64,000 nt of DNA from Bacilli bacterium. GTDB taxonomy: Bacteria > Bacillota_I > Bacilli_A > RF39 > UBA660. Below the pieces are notes generated by a model, which made no database searches, was not told where the DNA came from, and worked only from the letters and a program-made list of their open reading frames with translations. The stretch lies in assembly GCA_017553685.1 (NCBI GenBank), contig JAFZKH010000004.1:1-64000 (forward strand), in the 5' to 3' direction. A program made the position numbers and the translations under genes. Below are positions 17,271 to 27,000 of the stretch, piece by piece (position 1 is the first letter of the stretch; each line of letters begins with the position of its first letter).

Positions 17271-17847
17271 CTACTATTCTTGCTTTACCACCATCTTCAC
17301 AAGTAACTAAAGTAACATGATAACTATCAAATGTATTTAAATAACTTGTATCCTCAGGATTAACATTTCTAAGTACTTCATAAACAATGTAATCCATTTG
17401 AACACCTGAAGTATCAGTTATTTTAATAACGTCACCTGATCTTAAATTTCTTATATTATAAAAGAATATTGTACTTCCTCTAAAGTTATGACCTGATAAA
17501 ACAAATCCACCTTCATTATTTACTTCAGTTCCATATGTTTTAACAATACCAACATTCATTGCTTTAGAAGTTTGTTCCTTTATAATAACAGAACTAAATC
17601 TTATTTTAGGTATTTCTATTTTACCTACTATAGTAAATCCTGAATAACTAATACTACTAGATGTTTGAGTAGGTTCATCAGGTTTCTTTTGTTCTATTTT
17701 TATTTCATCTTCAAAAACATCTAAAGCCTTCTTTTCTACAGAAGCTAGTTTTCTTTCTTTAAAAGAATCAAATATCATAAGAAAAGAAACAAAATATAAA
17801 GCAAATATTAAAGCAAATATTACTATATTCATTACTTTCTTAAACAT
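17251..17847 (-). CDS. sortase (class D/E-like)
   Basis: A 198-residue transpeptidase. One membrane anchor lies at about 7-28, then a linker, then a sortase barrel. GFVLSGHNFRGSTIFFYN carries the catalytic His (about 120), HVTLVTCEDGGKARIVVKAR the catalytic Cys (TLVTC) and the Arg. The class cannot be fixed by eye; it is short and lacks class B insertions. It overlaps no substrate gene, although LPXTG-like candidates exist elsewhere. It follows the small lipoprotein gene by eight bases, probably in one unit with pgk further up. It could be the housekeeping sortase of the cell, in contrast to the dedicated one at 38396. Confidence 0.87.
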   Translation of the reverse strand: MFKKVMNIVIFALIFALYFVSFLMIFDSFKERKLASVEKKALDVFEDEIKIEQKKPDEPTQTSSSISYSGFTIVGKIEIPKIRFSSVIIKEQTSKAMNVGIVKTYGTEVNNEGGFVLSGHNFRGSTIFFYNIRNLRSGDVIKITDTSGVQMDYIVYEVLRNVNPEDTSYLNTFDSYHVTLVTCEDGGKARIVVKARVN

Positions 17848-17855
17848 AATAACTC

Positions 17856-18299
17856 CTAATAACCTAGTTCTTTAAATGCTTTCTTTATATCTGTTTTATA
17901 TTTAGATTGTTCAGTAGAACCTGAAATAATAATATTATTAACTTGAACTAGTTTTACATATCCACCTTTTGAATTAGTAACTACTATATAATCATCAGTA
18001 GATTTATAACTATATCCTTTTTGTTTTTTATAATTATCTTCCATATATTTTTTAGCAGTTTTTTCATCTTCAAATTCCATGAATAAGAATAAAGATCCCT
18101 CTTTAGATGCAGAAATATATCTTTCATATATTCCTTCATAAGATAATGATTTATCTGTTACAGAATAACTTAAATCATCACTCATTTTAGAGATAAATCT
18201 CTTATAAGTTATAGGACTAACATCCTTTTTACATGCACATAATAATAAAACCGATACAACAATTAATAATGTACATAAAATTCTTTTCATTCTTTTCAT
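17856..18299 (-). CDS. small lipoprotein, unknown function
   Basis: A 147-residue protein with a lipoprotein signal peptide: basic start MKRMKRIL, hydrophobic core, and lipobox LLLCAC near residue 20, so the mature protein should be lipidated outside. The remainder is a compact alpha/beta domain with SYSVTDKSLSYEGIYERYI and FMEFEDEKTAKKYM, no known active site. ATG 18299 is preferred over an upstream in-frame start because GAGGAG lies nine bases before it. Neighbours are pgk (52-base gap) and the sortase. Confidence 0.78.
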   Translation of the reverse strand: MKRMKRILCTLLIVVSVLLLCACKKDVSPITYKRFISKMSDDLSYSVTDKSLSYEGIYERYISASKEGSLFLFMEFEDEKTAKKYMEDNYKKQKGYSYKSTDDYIVVTNSKGGYVKLVQVNNIIISGSTEQSKYKTDIKKAFKELGY

Positions 18300-18351
18300 A
18301 ATACATACTCCTCTATTATATTTATATAATAACATATTTTTTTAATAATAT

Positions 18352-19485
18352 CTACTTAATTATACCAATTAATGTACCTGATGAAAGAAATGTTAAAGTA
18401 GCTCCTCCACCAGTAGATTTAAATGCATTATTAACACCATATTTATTAAACATATATGTTGTTTCTCCTCCACCAGCATATATCTTACTATCTAAGTTTT
18501 TAAGTATTTCACATAAAGATTTAGAACCATATTCATATTCTGAATCTTCAAATAATCCAACAGGTCCATTTATAAATATAGTTTTAGATTTTTCTAAATA
18601 TGATTTAAATAATTCTATTGTTTCAGGTCCAATATCTAAACATTCATCATTATCATCTATTTCATTTATTAATCTATATTGTTTACCGTTATTTCTAACA
18701 TATGCATCTTTAATTAAAACTATTTTTTCAGGATACTTTTCAAGTAAACTTATACAATAATCATAACTTTCTTCTTCAGTAAAAGCTTTACCTGTTTTAT
18801 ATCCTTTAGCAGCTAAAAATGTATATACCATTAATCCTGAGATTAACATATAATCACATTTATCTATTAAACTATCTATTAATTCTATTTTATCTGATAC
18901 TTTTTTACCACCCATACAAACTGTATATGGTCTTTCATAACCATTTAATAATTTAGATAAATTATCTACTTCTTCACATACTAAGAATCCATTACAAGAA
19001 GGAAGTATTTTAGATATACCTGTAAGTGATGAACATTCTCTATGAGATACTCCAAAACCTTCATTAATAAAGATATCTCCGAATGATGCAAAATACTTTG
19101 ATAATTCAGGATCTTCATTAGATTCTTTTTTATTATCTAAATCAAAGTATCTAACATTTTCTAGCATTACTAAACTATTATCATTTACTTCTTTATTAAC
19201 ATCATCTTCGTATGTAATAAATTTAACTTCCTTATTTAGTAGTTCTGATAATCTATCACATACTACTTTTAAACTATTATTTTTTAAATCTTCTGGAGAT
19301 TTAATTCTTCCTAAATGAGATAAAATAACTACTTTACTAGCATTTTCTATACAATAATTAATAGTTTTTAAAGACTTTACTATTCTTGTATCATCTTTTA
19401 TTATTCCATTCTCTATAGGAACATTATAATCACATCTTATAATTACTCTTTTACCCTTAATATTCATGTCTTCTAATCTTTTCAT
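18352..19485 (-). CDS. pgk: phosphoglycerate kinase
   Basis: A 377-residue glycolytic kinase that transfers phosphate from 1,3-bisphosphoglycerate to ADP. Substrate-site motifs are RCDYNVPIENG (20-30), LSHLGRIKSPEDL, and REC with SSLTGI; the nucleotide side has GGKKVSDKI, NGPVGLFED and STGGGATLTFLSSG. It is about 15 residues shorter than usual. Two positions differ from the common pattern: GGGDS is GGGET, and GGGASLEF is GGGATLTF, so the ATP loop is divergent while the main Lys and Glu stay. gap lies upstream across two surface-protein genes and a terminator, and no tpi, pgm or eno is in the window. Confidence 0.93.
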   Translation of the reverse strand: MKRLEDMNIKGKRVIIRCDYNVPIENGIIKDDTRIVKSLKTINYCIENASKVVILSHLGRIKSPEDLKNNSLKVVCDRLSELLNKEVKFITYEDDVNKEVNDNSLVMLENVRYFDLDNKKESNEDPELSKYFASFGDIFINEGFGVSHRECSSLTGISKILPSCNGFLVCEEVDNLSKLLNGYERPYTVCMGGKKVSDKIELIDSLIDKCDYMLISGLMVYTFLAAKGYKTGKAFTEEESYDYCISLLEKYPEKIVLIKDAYVRNNGKQYRLINEIDDNDECLDIGPETIELFKSYLEKSKTIFINGPVGLFEDSEYEYGSKSLCEILKNLDSKIYAGGGETTYMFNKYGVNNAFKSTGGGATLTFLSSGTLIGIIK

Positions 19486-19512
19486 ATATTATCACCTATC
19501 TAAATTATATCA

Positions 19513-19541
19513 CAAAAAAAGGAAGCATTTGCTTCCTTATT
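19513..19541 (-). terminator. intrinsic terminator
   Basis: An AAGGAAGCA/TGCTTCCTT stem with an A run on one side and TTATTTT on the other ends the gap-containing unit. Confidence 0.85.
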
Positions 19542-20844
19542 TTACAACTATGTAAACAGCTTTTTGAATATTATTATTTGATGTAATAATTATTCTAGTT
19601 TCTCCTCTAGAAACACCTCTAACATTACCATTTCCATCTACTGATGCTATACCAGCATTATTAGATTTATAAGTTAATGTTTTATTAGTAGCATTACTAG
19701 GTAAAACAGATGCATTTAATGATGCAGTTTGACCTACATATAATGTTAATGAATCTACAGAACTAATACTTGTTACATTAACAGTTATATTAACTTCTGG
19801 TCTAGTAGTACCACCACTTGAACCACTTGATGATGATCCACCATTATTTCCTCCACCACTATTACCACCTGGATTTGGAGTTGGTTGTGGTTGTGGTGTT
19901 GGTTGTGGTGCAGGAGTACAATCAACAATACTATATGTTCTAGATGCTGTAGTTATATTACCAGATGAATCTTTACTAGAATAATCAATAGTATAAGTTC
20001 CAACTTTATTAATATTACCTTTATCAGTTACTACAACACCTGCTGTTATATTACCATCTATATCATCATATGATGTATATCCATAAACACCATTAGCACT
20101 TAAATCAGGTTTTTGACCTAAACAAATCTTTTGGAATGAATTTGGATTAGTAAATGTTATAACTGGAGGATTTACATCTTTATTTTCTACTTCACCCTCT
20201 ATAACAACTACTTTTCTTTCTTTAGTAGCAGTATTTCCTGCTTTATCAGATACTGAATAAACAAGTTTATATTCACCTAGTTTAGATGTATCTACAGTAC
20301 CCTCAACTTTTATATTCTTAGTTATATTTTTATCTACATTATCTGTAGCAGTTGCTCCAGGATCTACAAATTCAGAATCTTTAGCAACAGTCATTGGATC
20401 AGCTCCTAGTAACTTAATCTCTGGAGCTTTAGTATCATTTTCTGTTTGTGTTACAGTTTTATTTTCAATACCAGTTTCTGTAGAACCATAGCCATCAGTT
20501 ACATATAGTTTTTTACATTTAATATATGTTTTATAAGATACATTATTATTAATATTTTTTGCAATTACATATCCATCACAATCATCCATATTAGAGTTAA
20601 AAACATATTTGTTTTTTAAAGCACTTATTGGTATTTTTCTATATTCATTTTCTTCTGTTAATTCTATTTCCTCATTAGAAATATAGTTAGGAGCAGCATT
20701 ATTAATTTGGCTCTCTAATACTCTATATTTCTTTGTCATAGAACTTCTATGAATAAAAATTGAAAGTATAACTATTGCTATAATTGCTACTATAACTGCA
20801 ATTATAATAATCCTAGTTTTCGTCCAAAATTTTTCTTCTTCCAT
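19537..20844 (-). CDS. N-terminally anchored surface protein with Ig-like domains
   Basis: A 435-residue protein. A membrane segment at about 11-31 is followed by a short Cys-containing domain (DDCDGYVIAKN...YIKCK near 80-110). Then come two immunoglobulin-like DUF5011/HYR-type modules (PEIKLLGAD..DKAGNTATKER and PPVITFTNP..DSSGNITTASR), a Pro/Gln and Gly/Ser spacer near 310-350, and a C-terminal Big_2-like domain (SLTLYVGQTASLNASVLPSN). No sorting signal is present, so the N-terminal helix must hold it. The Cys-containing domain is shared with the 157-residue protein immediately upstream. A cell-surface binding or spacer role is inferred. Confidence 0.85.
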   Translation of the reverse strand: MEEEKFWTKTRIIIIAVIVAIIAIVILSIFIHRSSMTKKYRVLESQINNAAPNYISNEEIELTEENEYRKIPISALKNKYVFNSNMDDCDGYVIAKNINNNVSYKTYIKCKKLYVTDGYGSTETGIENKTVTQTENDTKAPEIKLLGADPMTVAKDSEFVDPGATATDNVDKNITKNIKVEGTVDTSKLGEYKLVYSVSDKAGNTATKERKVVVIEGEVENKDVNPPVITFTNPNSFQKICLGQKPDLSANGVYGYTSYDDIDGNITAGVVVTDKGNINKVGTYTIDYSSKDSSGNITTASRTYSIVDCTPAPQPTPQPQPTPNPGGNSGGGNNGGSSSSGSSGGTTRPEVNITVNVTSISSVDSLTLYVGQTASLNASVLPSNATNKTLTYKSNNAGIASVDGNGNVRGVSRGETRIIITSNNNIQKAVYIVVK

Positions 20845-20852
20845 ATTACCTC

Positions 20853-21326
20853 CTACTGACTAATATAATTAGTTGTTTTATATTTATTACCACACTTTAT
20901 ATAAGCCTTTCTAGTAATATTATATTCCCCAGTATTATAATCTTTTTGACTAGTAGACTCTACATAACCATCACATTTATCTACTAATTTACTATCTGTA
21001 TTAACAAAATTTCCATTAATTAATTCTTTAGCAGTTATTACATCTGTAGAACCATCTTTTATTTCAATATGTTTTACATTATAGTATACATTTGCAGAAT
21101 TAACTAATATTTGTTCATATTCTTTATATGCATTATCTTTTGTTGCTATTTTAACTTTTATTACTATAAATACTACTAGAACAGCTATTACTACAAGTCC
21201 TGCTAATATAAGATGTAATCTTGTTATTTTCTTTTCTCTAAACTTTTTAGATTTAGATTCAGTAGTAACATTACTTCCATCTTTAGAACCCTTAATTAGT
21301 AACATTATTCTATCTTTAAAATTCAT
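20853..21326 (-). CDS. small N-terminally anchored protein with CDGYV domain
   Basis: A 157-residue protein with a charged 35-residue N-terminus, a membrane helix at about 37-58 and an outside domain. It ends with KCDGYVESTSQ followed by RKAYIKCGNKYKT. This CDGYV...YIKC pair, probably disulfide-linked, is also in the 435-residue protein encoded eight bases downstream, so the two look like paralogues, this one without the Ig-like part. The start overlaps the gap stop (ATGA), so translation is coupled to gap. No function is recognised. Confidence 0.72.
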   Translation of the reverse strand: MNFKDRIMLLIKGSKDGSNVTTESKSKKFREKKITRLHLILAGLVVIAVLVVFIVIKVKIATKDNAYKEYEQILVNSANVYYNVKHIEIKDGSTDVITAKELINGNFVNTDSKLVDKCDGYVESTSQKDYNTGEYNITRKAYIKCGNKYKTTNYISQ

Positions 21327-22324
21327 AGTCTTTCCCCTATGTATTCAAGTACTCTTATTAATTGTGAAGTATATCCATTTTCATTATCATACCATGCACA
21401 TACTTTTACTAATCTTTCAGTATCACTTTCAATTATTTCAGTAAGTGTTGCATCAAATATTGATCCTACTGCTCTACCTACTATATCAGATGAAACTATT
21501 TCTTCATCACTATATGCAAATGATTGATTAGCACTCTTTTTCATTAATTCATTTATTTCTTCTTTAGTAGGTTTCTTTTCTAATACTAAAGTAAGTTCTG
21601 CTATAGAACCAGATACTGTTGGAACTCTAAATGCACTTCCATTTAATTTCCCATCTAATTCTGGTATAACAATACCAATTGCTTTAGCAGCTCCAGTAGA
21701 TGTTGGAACTATATTAGAAGCAGCAGCTCTAGATCTTCTTAAATCACCTTTTTTATTAGGTAAATCTAATAAACTTTGATCATTTGTATAAGCATGAACT
21801 GTATTCATATAACCTACTTTAATAGTATAGTTATCATTTAATACTTTTAATACAGGTGCAATAGCATTTGTAGTACAAGAAGCAGCTGAATATATATTTT
21901 CATCTTTATTATATATATCTTCATTAACACCATATACTATTGTATTAATATCTTTATCTGATGGAGCTGATATTAAAACTTTTTTAGCTCCAGCAATTAT
22001 ATGTTTATTAGCTTTTTCTCTTGTTTTAAATATACCTGTACATTCAAGAACTATATCTACATTTAATTCTTTCCATGGTAAATTTTCTGGATCTGGTTCT
22101 TTACAAATCTTTATCTTCTTACCATTAACAGTAATACTTTCCTCATCATAACTAACTTCTCCATCAAATACTCCTTGTGCAGTATCATATTTTAATAAAT
22201 ATGCTAATGTCTTAGGATCAGTTAAATCATTAATAGCTACTATTTCAATTGTACTAGTAGTCATAATCCTCCTAAGTGCTAGTCTTCCTATTCTTCCAAA
22301 CCCATTTATTGCTACTCTAATCAT
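21323..22324 (-). CDS. gap: glyceraldehyde-3-phosphate dehydrogenase
   Basis: A 333-residue NAD-dependent enzyme, full length for the family. The Rossmann start is MIRVAINGFGRIGRLALRR. The catalytic stretch YSAASCTTNAIAPVLK holds the nucleophile Cys, with its His in the AYTNDQSLLD-adjacent segment. WYDNENGYTSQLIRV is the C-terminal signature. ATG with GGAGG. It follows the uridine-kinase-like gene by nine bases and overlaps the small surface protein gene by four, so glycolysis and surface genes share one transcript. Confidence 0.96.
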   Translation of the reverse strand: MIRVAINGFGRIGRLALRRIMTTSTIEIVAINDLTDPKTLAYLLKYDTAQGVFDGEVSYDEESITVNGKKIKICKEPDPENLPWKELNVDIVLECTGIFKTREKANKHIIAGAKKVLISAPSDKDINTIVYGVNEDIYNKDENIYSAASCTTNAIAPVLKVLNDNYTIKVGYMNTVHAYTNDQSLLDLPNKKGDLRRSRAAASNIVPTSTGAAKAIGIVIPELDGKLNGSAFRVPTVSGSIAELTLVLEKKPTKEEINELMKKSANQSFAYSDEEIVSSDIVGRAVGSIFDATLTEIIESDTERLVKVCAWYDNENGYTSQLIRVLEYIGERL

Positions 22325-22333
22325 ATTAACCTC

Positions 22334-23965
22334 CTATTTAAATATACTATTTCCAATAAATTCTCTAATAATCGAATCTCTAGGTATGTTTTCACTAGAT
22401 ATTGGTAGTACTAACTTAAGTAAGTTAAGTAATCTAACAACATCTTTATAATTTTCATCACTTTCATCTACTGCATATAATAATGGTTCAGCATATGTTT
22501 TTAATATACTAAGTTCATATACTAAAGTTGTATTAAATACAGCATCTGCTTCTTCCCCATATGGGAAAACATTCTTTTCTTCACCTTCTCTAACAGATGG
22601 CCAATTATATAATGTTTCAGAGGCATTATATCCTCTTGTTTCATTATCTCTAACCATTCTTCTAAGAAGTCTTACATCAGTCATTTTAATTCTATTGTGA
22701 TTATCTAATGTAAGAATTGGAAGTGGAGATACATATACTTTATATTTATATCTACTACTAATATTCTTAGTAAGTTCATCATTTAATGCATGAAGTCCTT
22801 CTATTAAAAGAATATCGTTTTCTTCTAATTCCATTGGTTCAGTAATGTACTCTGGTTCACCAGTAATAAAGTTATATGTAGGACATTTAACCTTTTCACC
22901 ACTTAATAATTTTTCTAGATGTTTATTAAATAATTTAGTATCAACTGCTCCTAAACATTCAAAATCATATGATCCATCTTCTCTTTTAGGAGTATCTTTT
23001 CTAGCTATAAAATAATCATCTATAGACATAGTTTTTGGATTTAAACCAAATGTTTTTAAGAATAAGCCTAACTTCTTAGATGTTGTTGTTTTACCTGATG
23101 AAGATGGTCCTGATATTAAAACAATTTTAGATTTTCTATTATTAATATCTTTTGCAATCTCATATAAATCATTATTTTGATGTAATTCAGAAAGCATAAT
23201 AATATCATTAATCTTATTATCAATAATAGACTTATTTAAATCACTAACAGTATTAATTCCAATATTAGAACAAAATTCATAATACTCTTCAAACTCATCA
23301 AACATTTTCTTTCTATGTTTATAAGTTAATTTAGGATTATAAATATTTCTAAATAATAGAACAAAACTATTATTATCTAAATAATGTAATTTAAAATCAT
23401 TTAGGTATCCTGTAGATATTGGTAAATTATAAAAATAATAATCATATACATTATCTAATTTATATAAATTAATATTAGTATTAGTATTATATTTTAATAA
23501 TTCTACTTTATCTAAAATACCTCTATCAGAATAATACTTAATGGCTTCTTTTCTATTTATTAATAACTTATCAATAGGAATATCAACATCTATTATCCTA
23601 TTCATTTCTCTTGTTACTAATTCTAGATCTTTTTCAGTAATATCATTACATTTAATATAAACACCTTTATCTAATGCATGTATTACTTTTATATCTTTGT
23701 TAAATTTATCATTAAATATTTTAACTAAAATAAATACTAGACCTAGTTCATATACTTTATTACCTGTTGAAGAATTTCTATCATAGAATTTAACATCACA
23801 AGATGTCATAACAGGTGTAGATAATTCTGATAGAATACCATTTATTTCACCTATTATTATTTTATCTTTAAAATTCTTTTGAAATCTTTTAGATATTTCT
23901 AGTAATGTTGTTCCTTTACTAAAAGCATATTTTTCACCATCAATTTTTACTTGAATGCTAAGCAT
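22334..23965 (-). CDS. TGS-domain nucleoside (uridine) kinase / PRK family
   Basis: A 543-residue protein. Residues 1-65 look like a TGS domain (MLSIQVKIDGEKYAFSKGTT), followed by a ThrRS second-additional-domain-like region to about 200. The kinase half has the P-loop VLISGPSSSGKTTTSKKLG near 292, MSIDDYFIARKDTPKRE, and DILLIEGLHALND. This build is annotated in Firmicutes as uridine kinase or phosphoribulokinase-family protein with threonyl-tRNA synthetase-like N-terminus. The kinase most likely phosphorylates a nucleoside; the N-terminal half may sense RNA or nucleotides (inference). It heads the gap operon with AAAAGG upstream. Confidence 0.85.
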   Translation of the reverse strand: MLSIQVKIDGEKYAFSKGTTLLEISKRFQKNFKDKIIIGEINGILSELSTPVMTSCDVKFYDRNSSTGNKVYELGLVFILVKIFNDKFNKDIKVIHALDKGVYIKCNDITEKDLELVTREMNRIIDVDIPIDKLLINRKEAIKYYSDRGILDKVELLKYNTNTNINLYKLDNVYDYYFYNLPISTGYLNDFKLHYLDNNSFVLLFRNIYNPKLTYKHRKKMFDEFEEYYEFCSNIGINTVSDLNKSIIDNKINDIIMLSELHQNNDLYEIAKDINNRKSKIVLISGPSSSGKTTTSKKLGLFLKTFGLNPKTMSIDDYFIARKDTPKREDGSYDFECLGAVDTKLFNKHLEKLLSGEKVKCPTYNFITGEPEYITEPMELEENDILLIEGLHALNDELTKNISSRYKYKVYVSPLPILTLDNHNRIKMTDVRLLRRMVRDNETRGYNASETLYNWPSVREGEEKNVFPYGEEADAVFNTTLVYELSILKTYAEPLLYAVDESDENYKDVVRLLNLLKLVLPISSENIPRDSIIREFIGNSIFK

Positions 23966-24013
23966 ACTATCACTACCTTTTTACCCTATAATCATTTTAT
24001 CATATTATTGTCA

Positions 24014-24043
24014 AAATAAAAAGGTGTTATAAACACCTTTTTG
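24014..24043 (-). terminator. intrinsic terminator
   Basis: An AAAAAGGTGTT/AACACCTTTTT stem lies one base beyond the stop at 24044. Confidence 0.85.
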
Positions 24044-27000
24044 TTAATTAAGTATATATTTACTGTTAACTGTAATTACATATCTAAATGCTTTATTTAC
24101 AGGACTAATACTTGTAATTCCTACTGATGAAGAATTTACATCAACATATCTAATATAATTAGTAAAATCATTAGTTACATTACCATAAGTATTATATTCT
24201 GTAGGTATATTTACAGCAGTTTGTAAATAATAATCTTTATTACCTAGTAACCACGATACATCAGATAAATTCATAGCAAGTATACCATTAAATTCTTCTT
24301 CTGTTAATAATCTAACTTTAGAAGTTACATATTGATTTGATGTACATGGTTCATGATCTTTTAATGCTCCACCATGAGAACCATTAACTAGTCCAGAAGC
24401 ATCATCACAAACTATATTATCTTCAAATATAGATTTAGCACTTTCTATTTGTGAAGTTGTATTAATATTTAATGAACTAAATTTATATACACTTGTATCA
24501 CTAAATCCACCATTATTAGTAGCAGAATCAGCATCTAATAATAATGTTAATGTTTGATTATCTCCATTAGGAGTAGCATTTATAACATGCCAATTTAAAT
24601 TAGCATATTCTACTTCTTCACCAACAACATATATATTTTCACTATTATAAATTGCATCCTTTGAGATAGGAGTAGGATCTTCTTCTTTAATATCTAGAGT
24701 TACTGTATTAAGGAATGAACCTGCTTCTTCTCTACTAGGCATATTAAGAGCAATTTGTGCAAATATAGCTTCACCAGGTCTAATAATTCTATTTTGGAAT
24801 GAAGTGTTTTGTAATCTATCATCTACCATTACCCATCCAGCATTATATGGATCACTTGAATCAAATACAAGTCCATATGGGATATCTTCATATATGTTTT
24901 CTACATATCCTGCTACTTGAGAATTATTAATTATTTCAAATCCATAATATACTTTTAAACTAGCTTTTAAACTATTTCTAACACTAAGTAATACTTTAGA
25001 TTCATTATTATAAGTTTTAGTATCAGTAATACCATTATAGTTTAAATCTACTTTAGTAATATATTTTTTAATAATCATACCAAATGGTTTTCTATTAATT
25101 AATCCAAGGTCTAAATTCTTAGCCTCATTATTAGTAATTAAATCTATACCATCGTGTGAATATGGATCATGTTTATTAGTTATTTCTGCAATACCATCAG
25201 ATATCTTATAAGCATCTGAATCTTTGTCAGTATCTTCAGTAGCATATCTTAATGCTAAATCATAAGAATCACTATCATAGTTAAATCTAAGTTTATAGAA
25301 TCCTTTATCTAAGTTATCAAATGTATATATACCACTATCTAATGTTGTCTTTTCTGAAACTAATTCAAGTTCTGCATCATCTACTATTTTATATAGTGTT
25401 ACAGGTACATTTGCTAATGCAATATCATTACCATTTTGTACACCATCTTCATCTACATCTATAAATACTTTACCAGTTATTTTTCTATTAATAACTTCAT
25501 ATTTAATAGTATTAGATTTAATAGGCATATATGTTTGAGAACCACCTACTACTTTAATAGCATAACTATCAGAATAATTATTACCTGTAGTTCTAATAGT
25601 TACTTTAATTGGACTCATAGAACTATGTGCAGGTACATTAATATTTGTTATTTTTAATGCAGTTATTTGTTTATAAATACCTTCATTAAATAATTCCATA
25701 CATTCAGTATATTCATTTTCTGTATCATTAACTTCTTCATTAACTGTTTGTGAATTATCATAAGTACAATATACTTTTGCACTACCAAGATTTTCTCCAT
25801 CTAAATGAACTGTATATTTACCACTAAATGAAGAACCTTTATCATCTCCAGTAAATGGTAATACATTTAATACTATATAATCATTTATATCAGCGTTTGT
25901 ATTATTATATGCATTAATTGTATAACTAAATTCTGAATCTTTTTCTATACTTGTTGGAGTATCATTAGCAATTGATAAAACCATATTGTTAATACCATTA
26001 CCATATAATGTTAAAGCACTCCAATCAGAAGCAGCTACTTCATTATTAATATTAGTTACACTAGCAAGTGAACTAACAACTATTTCATTAGCATTACCAG
26101 ATAAATCAGATGATAATATAGCATCAAAATAAATATCTGTTACTGCTTCATTTGGTTTAGTACATGGAACAATAAATTTAAGTGTAGTTCCATTAGGAGT
26201 TGGTATAACCTCTATTGGATTAACATTATAATCATTTGGAAGATATGTTAATGTTTTTGGTATATCAACTATTACAGTTAATTCTTTAATAAACCAAGTA
26301 TCATCTGCACCAGCATTTAATGCCATATCTTTTAAGTTAGTAGCAACTTTAAAGTGAATAGTTTCATTATCCACAGCATTAAAGTTAGTTTTCATTTTGC
26401 CATCTTTATTCTTATTAGTAACCATTACATTTTGTTTTAATTCAATATTAACTATTTTTAAACTATCACCATTATTATTTGGATTAGTAATTATATCACT
26501 AGGATTATCATTATTAATTACTCTTGGTGAATAATATGTAATAGCATTATCATAATCAGATGACATAGCTAATGCATTTACTTGATATTCTCTTGTTATA
26601 TCATTTACATTTCTAATTTTAAGTTTAGTCTTTATAACTACTTTTACATCACTTGGAAGTTTAATACCATCCTTAGTTTGAACAATCATTTTAGATAATA
26701 CTATTTCTTCATCATTAACTGAAGCATCACTTAGTTTATTATAAACAGTAGGACTATTTTCAGTAATACATGGTCCACCATATAAATTCATAATTTGATT
26801 AGTATTATAATTTGATAAATTATTACTAATAGTATTACATCCATTTTGAATAGTAGTTCTATCTTCTTCTTTAATTCTAGTATCTAATGTAGATGCTGTA
26901 TAATTAGTATTTTTAAAATCTCCATTAATAAACTTAACTTCAAAATCATCAGCAGTTACATTATCACATTCAGTCTTTCCACAATATAGTTTAATTTCAA

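Noticed and set aside
25436-25657. Plus-strand frame inside the large adhesin gene (and similar frames at 7576, 38038, 43510 region, 50561, 56294)
   Set aside because: They lie antisense to well-supported genes, lack SD sites and have low-complexity translations.
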